64,000 nucleotides of DNA from Simmondsia chinensis (GCA_018398585.1 JAGTTD010000025.1:16249578-16313577); one strand, 5' to 3'; positions 44,203-57,589 are shown, numbered from the stretch's first letter. The notes: generated from the sequence alone by a model not told the origin. Made by a program: numbers and translations.

Positions 44203-44469
44203 TCACCGTGGGTACAAGTCTGTAAGTTGCTGGTTTTCCATATGGGAATAAGCTGGGGAAGAAGGCGAGAATGGAGATGGCATATCAGAAGAGTGACTGT
44301 TAAGCAGGTGGAAAACTGTATGCATTGTGGGTCTGCTTGCAGGATCTTCTTGAACACACAGTAATGCCACTTGGATACATCTTAATATTACGTCAATGCT
44401 TGAATCCCTTTCTCGTAGTGTTGGATCCACTAGTTCGGTAATAGCCCCCTTTTCCCATAATCTCCATGC
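44203..44469 (-). CDS. RLK last exon (kinase C-lobe end)
   Basis: Acceptor TTTGTTCAG/GCATGG. The product starts A-W-R-L-W-E-K-G and contains L-V-D-P-T-L-R-E, I-Q-V-A-L-L-C-V-Q-E-D-P-A-S-R-P-T-M, the conserved subdomain XI Arg region. It ends in a Ser/Pro-rich tail with a stop at 44203. It is in frame only if exon C were one base longer. Confidence 0.82.
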   Translation of the reverse strand, partial: AWRLWEKGAITELVDPTLRERDSSIDVILRCIQVALLCVQEDPASRPTMHTVFHLLNSHSSDMPSPFSPSSPAYSHMENQQLTDLYPR

Positions 44470-44519
44470 CTGAACAAACAACAACATTAATCGGGTTTTG
44501 TTAGTTAAAATACCCAAGA

Positions 44520-44680
44520 ACTGGATTGAATTTGAATACCAAAAAGAAATTAGGAAATCAAATGAGAAATAAGGACGCTGAGATTTACGTGGAAAATCCT
44601 CACACAAGGAAAAAAAGTCACAGGCAGAGGTAAAAAACCTTCACTAAATCTAGGAATGGAGGTTTTTACAAGCAACCTCA
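44520..44680. repeat. Copia LTR-like fragment in the RLK intron
   Basis: TTTACGTGGAAAATCC and following words resemble the TTTACGTGGAAATCCC part of the nested copia LTR (18,490) but the match is short. Probably a worn solo LTR piece. Confidence 0.35.
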
Positions 44681-44799
44681 CTCCTCTCTCACACTCTCTT
44701 TTGGATGCTCTAGTTAAAAGCCCTACAAGAAGAATAAATTCTGAGGACAAGAAAGAAAAATTAAAAAATGACGGGTATCTAACCCAACCTAAAAAAATA

Positions 44800-44885
44800 A
44801 AGTCCATACCGACCAAAGGGTCAGTGCTAGGCTACGATCCCAGGCCCAAGAGGCTCAATACACCTCCGCTCTACCAAAGATCTTT
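44800..44885 (-). mobile_element. Possible tRNA-type SINE head
   Basis: On the minus strand TTTGGTAGAGCGGAGG (A-box-like) is followed about 35 bp later by GGGATCGTAGCC (B-box-like). This spacing fits a tRNA-related promoter, but no poly(A) tail or TSD was found. Confidence 0.35.
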
Positions 44886-45579
44886 GCTTCAAAATTCAAA
44901 CTAAAAAGTTAGAGACATAACACAACATAGTTTGGATATAAGTTTAAACGATTTTAGAACTTTACCTAACTGTTTAAGCTATGGTGCAAGTTAGTTTATG
45001 GCATGAAATCAAATAAAGGTCATTACATTACTTATAGGTTATTATGTAGCGAACGTTGAGCTAGGTGCTATGCAACTGGCAGTCATGTAACAATAATTTT
45101 ATAATGGCCTCAATTATACATGCAAAATTGTATTTATTTGGTAGAGTACATCAAAGAGATATGAAAGTTAATAATTGTATGGTTATTCTTGAAACTTTTA
45201 TGGAGGTTAAAAGTAGTTTATATTCTCTTAAAAGATCCAATACCATTTCCACAGTATGTTATCTAATATCTGCAATACTTCAGTCGTGATTGCAAACCAT
45301 GATTCGGTTACATAATATCTCTGACACGGTACAAAAGCCTCTTTGATCAATAGAGCTCAAGAAGCCATGATGCTCGAATTTATGTATAAGTATAATTTTG
45401 CACAAGATTTGGAAGTGTCTGTGCATTCAATGCCTATAGACATTTGCATGACATTTGACGTCAACATATAAGCCCTACTAAAATTCATTCCAAAATTAAT
45501 TTATGTCATATTTGGTGCATAGAATCGAAGCGAGAAATAGAACCCTTAATTCAAATTCTAGGGTTTGGTTCACTTGTTA

Positions 45580-46365
45580 GAATTGGAATTGTAATTCACA
45601 AAGTGCGGAAAATAAATTGGAATTCTATTTTATCTTTATTGGCTTGAAACTCAAAATAACTCAACTCAATTGACCCATGTACGAAGATGACTTGAATCCT
45701 AAAGAGCCAACCAATCTGAATTTTACCCAAAACTCGAAAAACTCGAGCTTCAAATGACCGTAGCGACTTTAACCCAACCGATATTCCTCAAAGTTTGAAG
45801 CAACAAATCGAAATGATGCAAAATACAAAATGGCTCAAACCAAAAGTGAGCTTACCTAACTTTGAGCTAAGTTGAATATGACCCAACTGAGCCAACCCAT
45901 ATCCTGAAATGACTCATCTAAATTGATCAAAATCCAGGGTGGCTTAATCCTAAAATGATCACACACGAGTTAGTCTCAACCTAGATTTGATCGGGGATAA
46001 CCCAAAATTTGAAATGACGTAACCCAATGGGTCCAACATCTACATGACTCGAGCTTAAAATGACCAAAACCAACATGAACCCAACCCATTTTAAACAGAA
46101 TCCCGAGATGTCCCAACACAATTAGCTTAAAATCCGACAATGCTCGAGCATGCAATGATCCTACCCTACTTAAACTTTATCATGAGTTGGCCTAAAACTC
46201 AAAATGAGCCAGATTGTTATAAAAGTATAATTCCGGCTCCTAAATCCTTTCGTTATCCAATAATTTGATTTTCTGTTACATCCTAATTTCAATTCCATTA
46301 GAAACAGAATCAAGATTCCAATCCCATAATCTTATTTCAGTTTGAAATGCCAAACAGAGCCTTGT
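45580..46365. mobile_element. Inverted-repeat element carrying a ~20-bp minisatellite
   Basis: The left end reads GGGTTTGGTTCACTTG...AATTGGAATTG. The right end, on the minus strand, reads GGCTCTGTTTGGCATTTC...GGGATTGGAATC, an imperfect inverted pair typical of plant MITEs. Between 45,650 and 46,215 the words AAAATGACC, CCCAACC and ACTCGAGC recur about every 20 bp, a degenerate minisatellite. It lies in the last RLK intron. Confidence 0.5.
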
Positions 46366-46390
46366 ATTAGATAGAACAACTCACTAGACT

Positions 46391-46420
46391 TGTATTTATA
46401 TATATATATATATATATATT
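46391..46420. repeat. (TA)n microsatellite
   Basis: About 15 TA units in the last RLK intron. Confidence 0.8.
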
Positions 46421-46987
46421 CTGTTATAAAGATAAGGATAGGATTTTCCATGACAAACTGAGAATGCCAAAACATAAGCTCTAATGAGAGAGGTGAGGCT
46501 CTGTCCAGTGGACACTGCCACATTGAAACGCCAAATGCCCTTAGACCTAAAATCACTAGCAAATCTATTAGTCTATTTGCTTCCCAAAAGCAATGATTAA
46601 AAGTGATCTAGACACACTGATAGCTGATCATATGGTTACCACAATAGCTAGAATGTCCAGTGGAGTCGCATATGAACCCATAATAGCTTTAATCACTACT
46701 TCATTATCGCCCTCTAGAATAATCTTACAGGGTCTAAGTCAAGCATCATGGTATTAGGCATCTCTAGCCGCCACCACTTCTACCACAGCAATAGGAGCAT
46801 TCTCCCACACTAGACCTATATTTTAATTTCTTTTTGTCCGACTCTAATTTACAGAACTATATTACTAGATTTACACATGAAATTTTTGAAGTATCAAATC
46901 TTTCTTTAGTTCATTCTTCCATTATTATGAATGCACTTTAAGTGAACCAATAAAGGGTCAGAAATTGTTAAGATGTAAAGAGCTTAC

Positions 46988-47137
46988 AATTGTAGAAGAT
47001 TGTCCTTGGCTAGTGATTGAAGAAACCAGTTATTACTCTGTCCACTTACAATCTCCAAAAGCATGACTCCAAAACTATACACATCTGACTTAATAGAAAA
47101 TACTCCCGTCCTTGCATACTCTGGTGCAATGTACCCA
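46988..47137 (-). CDS. RLK exon with activation-loop end and APE motif
   Basis: Acceptor TTTATGTAG/TGGGTAC, donor ACAATT/GTAAGC. Encodes [11 protein letters not shown] (subdomain VIII), [13 protein letters not shown] (subdomain IX). Length 150 bp where 151 is needed to keep phase with the next exon. Confidence 0.82.
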
Positions 47138-48926
<1,789 letters not shown>

Positions 48927-49211
48927 CTATTGGTAGAGATGGCAATTTACGGGGGGCCTTTGGTGGAGGTTTGACCTGCACTTAAAAAAATAAAAATAAT
49001 TAAAATATGACAAAAGCAGAAGTGCTGGTTGACCTCTAGCTCGACTCATATTCAACTCGTATCTGATCCAAATTTCAATTAGCATTGAAATACTTATTAT
49101 GTTTTTTTAAATTTTATTGTGTATTTCTTAAAATTTGACTAAAATTGGCTAACAAGTGATGTCATTAAGGTGAAAGATAAGGTGTTATTTGTTTGAGTAT
49201 GAATAATAATG

Positions 49212-50156
49212 ATGCTACAACTGGTACAACTGGACAGCAAAGTTAACAAGGATGTCAACAACTGCATTTAAATAGGCTGGCATCAAAAGAGGTTGGCCTC
49301 TATTGTACTAGGCGATAAAAAGCTCCTATTAAAGTCAAAGGAAAAATACTATAAGACAATAGTGAGACCGGCTATGTCTTATGGTGCGGAGTGTTTGCCA
49401 TTGAAATGCCTTCATACACAAAAGCTGAAGGTGGCGGAGATGAGGATATTGCTGTGGATGTATGGACACACAAGGAAGGATATTATCAAAAATGACGTCA
49501 TAAGAGGCAAATTAAGCATGGCACTGATCGAAGATAAATTAAGGGAGCAGCGTTTGCGGTGGTTTGGACATATTCAGAGGAGACTACCACTGTCCCTTTT
49601 AAGAGATGCGATCAACTCTATGCCACAATAGGGAGGAGAGGGAGAGGCAGGCCAAAGAAGCAATGGATGGAGATAATCCGACATTACCTCACCCACCTAA
49701 ACCTATAAGAGGAGATGGTCTTAGATAGAGCTTAGTGGAGGGAAAACATATGGGTGGCCAACATAGGGGTGGCCAATGTAGCGGTGCAACGGTGTAGGAC
49801 AGAGGAACTTATTTTGTCTAGCACTAATACCCTTAGGCTTATATGTCTTCCTATTTGGCTTACGTGATATGTTTGAGAGTTGTTGTATCGTCTATCGCCT
49901 GTTGCTGCTTCATGCTTTTTTTATGTTTGCTCTATGCCGCTGTGTTTGCTCTTGTTCTTGTTGTTCTTGCTCTTATAGTTTTATGCTTGTATGCTTCATG
50001 CTTGTATGTCTATATGCCTCTCTTCTTCTCAAGTTGGTGGTCCTCGGACACAGCCTCCCTTAAGGGTAACACCTTGAAGGGGTAAGGTTGCTTACACCTT
50101 GCATATGCGGGAGCACTCGAGGCACTGGGTCAGTTGTTGTTATAACAATGCTACAA
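49212..50156 (+). mobile_element. 5'-truncated RTE-type LINE
   Basis: Insert 49221-50147 between the 9-bp TSD ATGCTACAA (49212-49220 and 50148-50156). It contains the last ~110 codons of the ORF (49293-49631) and the 3' UTR. The final ~100 bp (TTAAGGGTAACACCTTGAAG, GCATATGCGGGAGC, GGCACTGGGT, then GTTGTTGTT) match the 3' part of the two 5S SINEs. It sits in the RLK intron between exons A and B, on the strand opposite to the gene. Confidence 0.85.
49293..49631 (+). pseudogene. RTE LINE reverse transcriptase C-terminal part
   Basis: 112 codons. Y-Y-K-T-I-V-R-P-A-M-S-Y-G-A-E-C, then V-A-E-M-R-I-L-L-W-M-Y-G-H-T-R-K-D and L-R-W-F-G-H-I-Q-R-R, all hallmarks of the C-terminal part of plant RTE-clade LINE proteins. 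The endonuclease and the catalytic reverse transcriptase core are missing through 5' truncation. Confidence 0.85.
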
Positions 50157-51211
50157 GTGTTAATCCATCCTTAGCAAAAGGCCATGCAGCTTGCATCTAA
50201 AGGTAACAACCATACAACCAAAAAGTGGGGCATATGAATCTCATTTTTTGCCTAGGTATCCGCATGATTGATCTTCCATTGAGGAAAGGAAGTAGCTTTT
50301 AGAACATTTCTGCCTTAGATGTGCACCAATTTCCCGCATTTGTTGAATCTAACTCAATCACCAAGTCCTTGCCATGAAGGTTACTTCTTTGAATCGAAAC
50401 TTCTAACACAAAGCATGTAGCTTCGGTATTGGCCTAGTTCCACTTCTTTAATCCAATTTCTTTGGAAAAGACTCCTAGGAATGTCCCGTAATGATCACAC
50501 AAAACGCCACAAATACTTTTCGGTTCTGGCTAAGGTTGTTAGGACAAATTGGCTAGAACAGGGATTAGGTAGATTATGTAGTTGGTCCGATTTGTAGGGG
50601 CTGGTGTAACCCATTAGTAATGCAAAATAAAAGTGAAAAATTCAATTTGATTAGGGCAAAATTGAAACAACATGGAATAAATTGGAGACAAAATGCTAGG
50701 GTTCTGCTAGATGAAAGTATGGAATGAATAACAATAACAACCTTAAAGAGTATTTATAGGGAATAATTAGCAAACACCCTGGAATGCAAAATTACTAAAA
50801 TGTCAATAAATCCCTAAAATGTAAATTACTAATATGCCACTACATGTCTGCAAAACACAAAATTGACCTGAAAACACGCTAAATTTATGAAAAATAGGTG
50901 GGTCAGCAGCAAAGTAGCTGAATATGCATAGTTCACTCTAAGGGAATTGTTTTTACATATAGTGGTCTCCATAACTCCTTACAGGTCAAAGGTTATGGCT
51001 GTTTAAAATTACATCACAATTCGTTGTGTCCAACCAACTATCAATTGGGGTCAAGAATGAGTTGAATATTGAACTCGAATATCCAATATTTGAAATGACT
51101 TATCTGGTTAAATACTTTATCGGGTCGGATGCAACACATTTTGGTGCATGTCTAATTCATTGCCATCCCCATTTCTAAGGTTGAGCTTTTCAGTTATATT
51201 AGAAGTATCAC
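50157..51211 (-). other. RLK intron, part of an old LTR possible
   Basis: 50,520-50,930 has LTR-like words (for example a GTATTTATAGGG TATA-like region), but no ends, primer site or partner were found. Confidence 0.35.
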
Positions 51212-51422
51212 CAAAGAGGAATCTATCAAGACTCAAATTGGGCACAAACTCGTAAACGAGCAACTTTTCATCTTCTTCCAAGCAAAATCCCAGCAAACGA
51301 ACCAGGTTTCGGTGTTGAAGCCTAGCCACTAAATAAACCTCATTTGTGAACTCTGTGACACCTTGTACTGAATTTTTTGATAGCTTTTTAACTGCAACTT
51401 CCTGTGCATTTGGAAGCTTGCC
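51212..51422 (-). CDS. RLK exon with ATP-binding lysine
   Basis: Acceptor TTTACAATGCAG/GGCAAG, donor CTCTTTG/GTGATA; 211 bp. Encodes [14 protein letters not shown] (invariant Lys of subdomain II), [21 protein letters not shown] and [11 protein letters not shown]. The apparent ATG at 51428 is intronic. The joined codon G/AT after L-F gives Asp, as in the family. Confidence 0.88.
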
Positions 51423-51900
51423 CTGCATTGTAAATTATGTTACATTAGTTCCTTGACATAGTATCAGAGTGATAGAGTAATGAAGTAGAATCTAATGATT
51501 ATAGGAGATGTGATTTCTTTTAGTCAAAACGATATCTGGTTATCATTATTTTATTGAATAAGATAAATAGATAATTTAGTATTGCTTTTTAGGCAACTAG
51601 TTTCCTGTATGAGTTAGTAATTATCTTATCGTATCTTTTCCTATCCAGTATTATTTTAAAGGTTAACTTTTTCTATGAATATTGTCGAAATTTGTATAAG
51701 TATTTTGTACTATGCATTTTGCTTTGCATTAATAATAAATTACTATGCACTTAGTGCTAGGAATAAACCGCAGTCAAAGCCATCAATGGCTTCTCTTCTG
51801 CTTCTCTAGTTGATCAAGGCATATCCATTGCCATTAATGGTCACTTTATTCCTTTGTCTGGGATCCTATGTAAGTTGTAGTCTCTATTTCTAGGCTGCAT
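51423..51900. other. Unassigned, possible copia remnant
   Basis: TAGTATCAGAG at 51,460 and a GTATAAGTATTTTG...TAATAATAAA stretch at 51,690-51,730 resemble a worn copia primer site and LTR, but borders are not visible. The expected Gly-rich-loop exon of the RLK is not here. Confidence 0.3.
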
Positions 51901-51904
51901 CATA

Positions 51905-52433
51905 AATGTTTAAAAATTCAGTTCTCTGAATTCAACAAAACTTGAACAAATCTCAGCGAAATCAAATGAAATCTTGTAATATAGTCATGGTTGAAAACCA
52001 TGGCAGAATTTCAAAGTTTATAGCAGAAACTCTTTACCTTATGCACCTCCATAGATGTGATTCAACCGCCATCAAGAATTAATTAACTTAATTTTCCTAT
52101 AAATAGACGGGGATGATGGCACTTGAAGGGAATGGAAGCACGAAGCCAAAAAAATGAGAAGAAAAGAGAACTAAAGAGTGAGTGAGGAGAGAAAGAACGA
52201 TGAAGAAAAAAGAAAAGAAATTCTATGCAACTTTAAAAGCATATTAAAAAGAGAGTGCAAGAAAATACAGTGCAAGGGCACTCACATGAAAAGGGTGGTG
52301 TGAGTGAGTGCAATAATTTGGTGAGGTCACTCATAAATAAAAGAATGTGAGTGTGTAATATCAATATTATATTACTATTTTCTATCTTTCACAGCTACGC
52401 GATTATTTCAAAATTTGAACCACTTGATTTAAC
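51905..52433 (+). repeat. Copia LTR (start approximate)
   Basis: The right end is defined by the primer site that follows. The left end is tentatively TGTTTAAAAATTC near 51,908. Contains TATAAATAGACGG (52,098), a plausible TATA box. Confidence 0.45.
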
Positions 52434-52435
52434 GA

Positions 52436-52447
52436 GTGGTATCAGAG
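52436..52447 (+). promoter_or_regulatory. Primer-binding site, tRNA-iMet type
   Basis: TGGTATCAGAGC just after TTTAACGAG. Marks the start of the interior of a plus-strand copia element. Confidence 0.7.
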
Positions 52448-52794
52448 CTAGCAGTCTGGGTGGTCTATTTTCTGCTAGCGATTTTTTTTGTTGCTATTAA
52501 GTACATGGTCTGGGGGGTATGTCAAAATTTAGCCAGTGCAGTTTGAGGTTGTCAGAATTTTTCGTATGGGACCTAAGATACACTAGAAAGTGCCAAGTAC
52601 TACAAAATGGAAATGGAGCCTTTAGCTAGCTTAGTCAAAAAACTAAACCACGAAAAAAAATAAGTGATCAAGTAATTGAACTAAATATTACTTGTTGGGA
52701 CAGGATTTGTGGGGTATCGTTATGGTGGTGAAACAAAATTGCTGGAGGATCTAGTGTAAGAATATCGAAAACAAGGGCCAGTGAAACCATGTTC

Positions 52795-53625
52795 GCGCCT
52801 GCTAGGGATGCACACGGTCCGGTTTGGAGGTTTATGGTTACCAACCGGACCAAACAGTAAAAATACGGTTTGAAAATTTTCTAAGCCAAAACCAAACCAT
52901 TTTATCTCACAAACCAAACCGGACCAAACCGTAATTCTAGTCCGGTCCGGTCCGGTACATTGGGTCTGTTAACATTTTTATAATACATAAACAAAAACTA
53001 CGAACAACACATAAAATTAGTTTGTTAAATTCAGTAGTAACGTTTTTTGGAAAATTCAACAGTAACATTGGGTCTGTTAAAATTTTTATTAAGTTGTTAA
53101 TGAAATATTTAATAGTTTAGTTACAGATTGGGTTAAATTGAATCAACGAGTAAATATTACTTGCATCTAATATGATTCTGTAGTTAAAAATTACATCATT
53201 ACCTTAAGTTAAATTTGACCAAATAACTAAATTGACATAATCTAAATTATAAAGGGACTAAATTGACATAATTAAAAGTATAAGGCTTAAGTTGACAAGA
53301 TCAGAAAAGTACAAAGACCTTTAGTGTAAATAATCCTAATTATTTTTATCAAGTTATCAAGTAAATTTTGCCACTAATATAACTTGTTTATGATTTTGAT
53401 GATATAAATAATGATTGGATTCTTTAGTTTATGATTTTTATGGTTTATGGTTTAAGTTTGGTTTTAAACCAAACCTAAACCGTAAATCCTAATAACCAAA
53501 GTTTCTTAAATCAAACCATAATTTTTCAAACCATAAACCAAATTAACCAAACCAAACCGTAATTTACGGTTTGGTTCGGTTTGGATTATGGTTTAAACCG
53601 TATTTTGCACACCCCTAGCGCCGGC
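52795..53625. mobile_element. hAT-like non-autonomous element, ~815 bp
   Basis: Element 52803-53617. Ends TAGGGATGCACACGG and, inverted, TAGGGGTGTGCAAAATACGG. Flanking 8-mers GCGCCTGC and GCGCCGGC differ at one base, a worn 8-bp TSD as expected for hAT. Subterminal GGTTTGG/CCAAACC motifs are dense. Part of a fold-back MITE (copy C, about 53090-53337, GTCAATTTAG-type words) lies inside. No transposase frame. Confidence 0.72.
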
Positions 53626-53991
53626 TGCCAAAATGGAGGATGAATTTTGGGAGAAATTTAAGGATGCTAAATCACCCGAGGAAGCATGGGATACACTTGC
53701 AACGTTGTTTAGCAAGAAAAATGAGGCCAATTTGCAGTGTTACAAGAATGAGTTTATATCAATGGAGTAAGGATATCTGCTAGTGATATTATATTTTTCA
53801 AAAATTAAATCTGTTTGTGATGAAATTACTAAATTTGATCCACAAGAGGCAATAAGTGAATTCAAACATGGAACGAAAAATAACATATGGCTTGAATGAA
53901 AATGCAAAGGCATTGTCACCACCACACGAGGTTGGGGCAAGGCACTAACTTTAACAAAATTGGAGAACTTATTGGCTAATAAGAAGATCTA
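53626..53991 (+). pseudogene. Copia gag fragment (UBN2 type)
   Basis: In pieces: F-W-E-K-F-K-D-A-K-S-P-E-E-A-W-D-T-L, then a frame break, V-C-D-E-I-T-K-F-D-P-Q-E-A-I and G-W-G-K-A-L-T-L-T-K-L-E-N-L-L-A. The order is that of the UBN2 gag domain. It belongs with the LTR and primer site at 51.9-52.4 kb and is cut off near 54045 by the next element. Confidence 0.7.
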
Positions 53992-54045
53992 ATAAAACAA
54001 TAAAATGGAGGTACGCTAAAAGACGCGGAGAAACCCATATATATT

Positions 54046-55190
54046 TGTAGAGGTTAAAAATAACCAGGTTAATATTAAAATAGGATAACGAAATAATAAC
54101 GAAAATAAAATACAATTTTATTTTATCTCTTTCTATCTCCTCACTCCTGTCACGGTGGGCCCCCACCCCCTCACCTCTCTTTCTCTCTCCGGGGACTCTC
54201 TTTCTCTCTCCTGAGATTCTCTCTCTCTCTCTTCAGAACTCTCCCTCTCCTCCCCTGTAGCTGTACGGCCCTCCCTTTTCTCTCTCTCCCCTCAAGCCCC
54301 CACCATCATCTCTCTCTTCTCTCACCGTCAAGCGCCAAGCACCCACTACCGCCAAGCACGCCTACCGCCTACCGCCAACGGCACCCCCTACCGGCAACGC
54401 CACCCACTACCTCCAAGCACCTCCTACCGCTTACCGCCTACCGCCAACGACACCCACTACCGCCAACGCCACCCACTACCGCCAACGCCACCCACTACCG
54501 CCAAGCACCTCCTACCGCCTACCGCCAACGCCACCCATTACAGCCAAGCACCTCCTACCGCCAAGCACCCCCTACCGCCAACGCCGCCTACTACCGCCAA
54601 GCACCTCCCCTCTTTTATAAATATCTACAACAATAACAAGAGGAAAAGTGGGAGGCCCATTCTCTCTCTCTCTCCTGACATCTCCCACACCCCCTCACAT
54701 CACTCTCTCTCCTTTTTCCCTTTTCCCTCTCCTCTTGCTCCGGCCGGCTCCAACCACCCTCTCCGGTGCGATGTCGACCACTTAGCCGCCAGCCTCCACC
54801 TAGCCGGTAACACTCCGGCCACCAGCCACCAAGGAGAGACCCCACTCTCTCTCCTCTATCTTTCTCTACCCAAGAGCCACCCACACGTCGCCGGTGCGGA
54901 TTCCGGCCACCTCGCCGGTACGGACTCTGGCCACCAGTAACCAAGGACCCCCTCTCCATATACAATAAGTATTTATTATTGTTTATTTACGCTATTTACT
55001 TATTATTTGTTTTTATTATACTTTTACTAACTTAGGCATCGGAGGGGTCTCCCGCGGGCAAACCCATGGGTCCCTCTAACGGCCTCTTTTATTTTGCAGG
55101 GATATCAGGACAAGCACTAGTAGCTGCTTCCGCAGTGAGGGTTGAGTCTCGCTCTCATCTAAAAGAACCTAACCAAAAATCCCCGAAACA
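54046..55190 (+). repeat. 5' LTR of a large LTR element running off the window
   Basis: 1145 bp, TGTAGAGGTTAAAA...CCCCGAAACA, defined by the primer site right after it. TATA-like TTTTATAAATATC at about 54613. 54300-54610 is a degenerate tandem repeat with a unit near 19 bp (CTACCGCCAACGCCACCCA and shorter CAAGCACCT variants). CT-rich runs on both sides. The second LTR is outside the window, so the start is inferred from TG and the abrupt end of the copia gag. Confidence 0.65.
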
Positions 55191-55209
55191 ATTGGCGCCG
55201 TCTGTGGAA
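55191..55209 (+). promoter_or_regulatory. Primer-binding site of the large element
   Basis: ATTGGCGCCGTCTGTGG directly follows the LTR end ACA. This string is a familiar primer site in plant Tat-type gypsy elements. I do not assign the tRNA with certainty. Confidence 0.75.
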
Positions 55210-57075
55210 AGATAGTTTGCTAGCGTTTAGCCTAGTATCCCGTACGAAATCACCTAAGGCCCTCACAAAACTGGGGGCTACGGTACCCGTTTTACATCAG
55301 ATAAGCCTTTAATCTCAATTTTTCTTTGTTTATTTTCCTTCTAATACCTCTAAATTAGGATTTTAGATGTAAGTTGTCAGTAAATTTGAGGCAAAACTTT
55401 ACTTCTAAATTAAAAAAAAAAAAAAAATTCGCAGCTTAAAAAAAAAAAAAAAAAAAAAAGAAGAGAGAGAGAGAGAAAAGTTTGGGGTATTTGTCCAATT
55501 TTATTTAATGCGAGCATTTATAATGTTTATATTAGCGCAAGTACTTGTACTGTAATTTCGATATTAGCTGTACCAGAAAACTAAATAATTTAGCTTCAAG
55601 AATTATTGTTAAAGTTTATTGTCCGTATCATAAGACTACTGCACTATAACTTTAAATTTTACTGTTCATGTATTGATTCTCAAATACTTGTTTAAGGATT
55701 ATCAATTTGACGAGTCAAAACATGTCGTTCAAATTACACACCTAAGTCCACCAAAATCGGAAACATCAATATCGGGTAAATGGGTGAACCATGCTAGCGG
55801 TCCATATATAAAGCTAGACGCAACTCTTTTTATAAAAAAAATGCCGCACAAAAGACAAATGAGGCCAATTTTCTCCTAATATCAAACATAAATGCATAAA
55901 TTGTTTCTCTCTTATTCTACATCCTACGCACTCATGTGATGGATGTCATACGAATGAAAATTTAATAATGAAGTCAAATTGTGTGTCCAACCATATTACA
56001 AAATAAATTTATGTTTCACACGAGTTCTAGTACACATAAAAGAATGAACTGTGAGCATGATAAATTTCTCTGGACTTTAACTATTCTCTAATTTCGGTTT
56101 GAGCACCAGATGAGTTATGGATTTGACTTCATTTTATGTCTTTTTCTAATATATTTAGAGTAAGACCTCAAGTCTAAATTTTTCAGTAAATTTATAGCAA
56201 ATTTCCATAAAACTCATAGCACACCATGAGCTTTGGATTATATTATAGGTATTTTTCATGAAGTTTATAGCAAATTTCTTGATTGGGAGCAAGAGAAATC
56301 TCATCGCATGAAAAATTTCACTGCATATTGTTTAAGTTTGAATATACTCATTTTTTTTAATTTTTGCTATTCATATAGCTTAAAATTGGTGCCAGATATG
56401 ATATTTCAAAATATGCTAACCCATACATTAACAACAATTAAAGTGGACCGGAACGTTGTTATATGTAAAGGTGGCAGAGTTTGCAACTAAAAGCAACCCA
56501 AATAAAGTAAAATTTAGATCAGGTGGGCGATCACCGCCAACCGCCTACTATAGAGTTAACGCCCTTCAAAGACTCCCTTAGATAATAACATTGCCATTCT
56601 TGAACTAGGCAGACGCCGAAAAGGGCGTCAATGTCAGTTTGTGATGCAAAAATTCGTAAACAAGGTTGCGGTAGCCAATCAATGTCACTTGGCGTCATTA
56701 GTAAAGGCCCGTTAATAAGAACTTTACCACTGGTAATGGGAGGCTTAAGCCTCCACGAAGTAGGCTTAACAGCTTTAGCCGGACGCTTTGCCAAGAAACT
56801 CGGTTGTACCCATAAGCTTGATTAGCTGCGACCGCCGTTAAGCTTGGCCATATAGCCTCGCCAACTCCTTAAGCGAGTAGCTCATCAGTAAAAGCCATCA
56901 CCGACAAACTCGAGTGACTCGTTAAAACCCACTGCGAGGCTAGCTAAAGCCTCGTCTAATATCTTGGCTTTGCACTATTTACCTTGACCAGGTGCAACCG
57001 CCCATTAGGTTGGTCGTATAGCGACGACACCCTATTCTTATTTCAGCAATGCCGCCCAAAGCTGGGGGCTTCGCC
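55210..57075 (+). other. Non-coding leader of the large element
   Basis: Contains ACTGGGGGCTACGG at about 55,270, poly(A)-rich runs at 55,412-55,460 and AT-rich DNA to about 56,500, then a more GC-rich stretch with ACCGCC words. Frames here (e.g. 55673-55879) match nothing known. Confidence 0.45.
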
Positions 57076-57400
57076 AATAATAACACGTAAGGCCAAACCG
57101 GTCAAAGTTTGCCTCTTGGGTGTCCAACTTAATCGGAACACTACCAATGAGCGTGATAGTGGGGACATTGCCTTCAGCGCCCCAAGACTCGAGCTACCGC
57201 CAACTTTGTAGACGAACGCTCTTTTAAAGCTTCACTACTCACCTTTCAACTTAGGTATAGGAAAACTTTACCACTAGTTGGGCCAACACCCACCAGCGAT
57301 ACCATAAGCTACCGTGGGTAACCAACGAACAACATCAAAATGAACAAACTGTGAAGCTGCCGCCAGCAAGCTTGGCTAGACCCTAACCCCAGCAAACTTG
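57076..57400 (+). repeat. Dispersed repeat, copy 1 (large element interior)
   Basis: Shares with copies 2 and 3 the order AAAGCTTCACTACTCACCTT, AACTTAGGTATAGG, then a GATACCATAAGCTACCGTGG-type string and GGGTAACCAACGAACAAC. Confidence 0.6.
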
Positions 57401-57589
57401 ACTGGGTGGCCTCGTTAACACCTTTAGTGGGTAACGCATGGCCACGTAACCTAAAAAAGGCAACCGCTACAAATCTTGGGGATAATCCCTTAAAGGTAAC
57501 AGTGGGGTCACAAAACGGTGCCCTCCGCCCGTCTAGCCAAAACCCAACCGTCACAAAATTCAATAGAATATGCGCAACCAACCATAGAT

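Noticed and set aside
49843..50085. Membrane-like Leu/Cys-rich protein
   Set aside because: Sits in the T-rich 3' UTR of the RTE LINE; hydrophobicity follows from T-rich codons.
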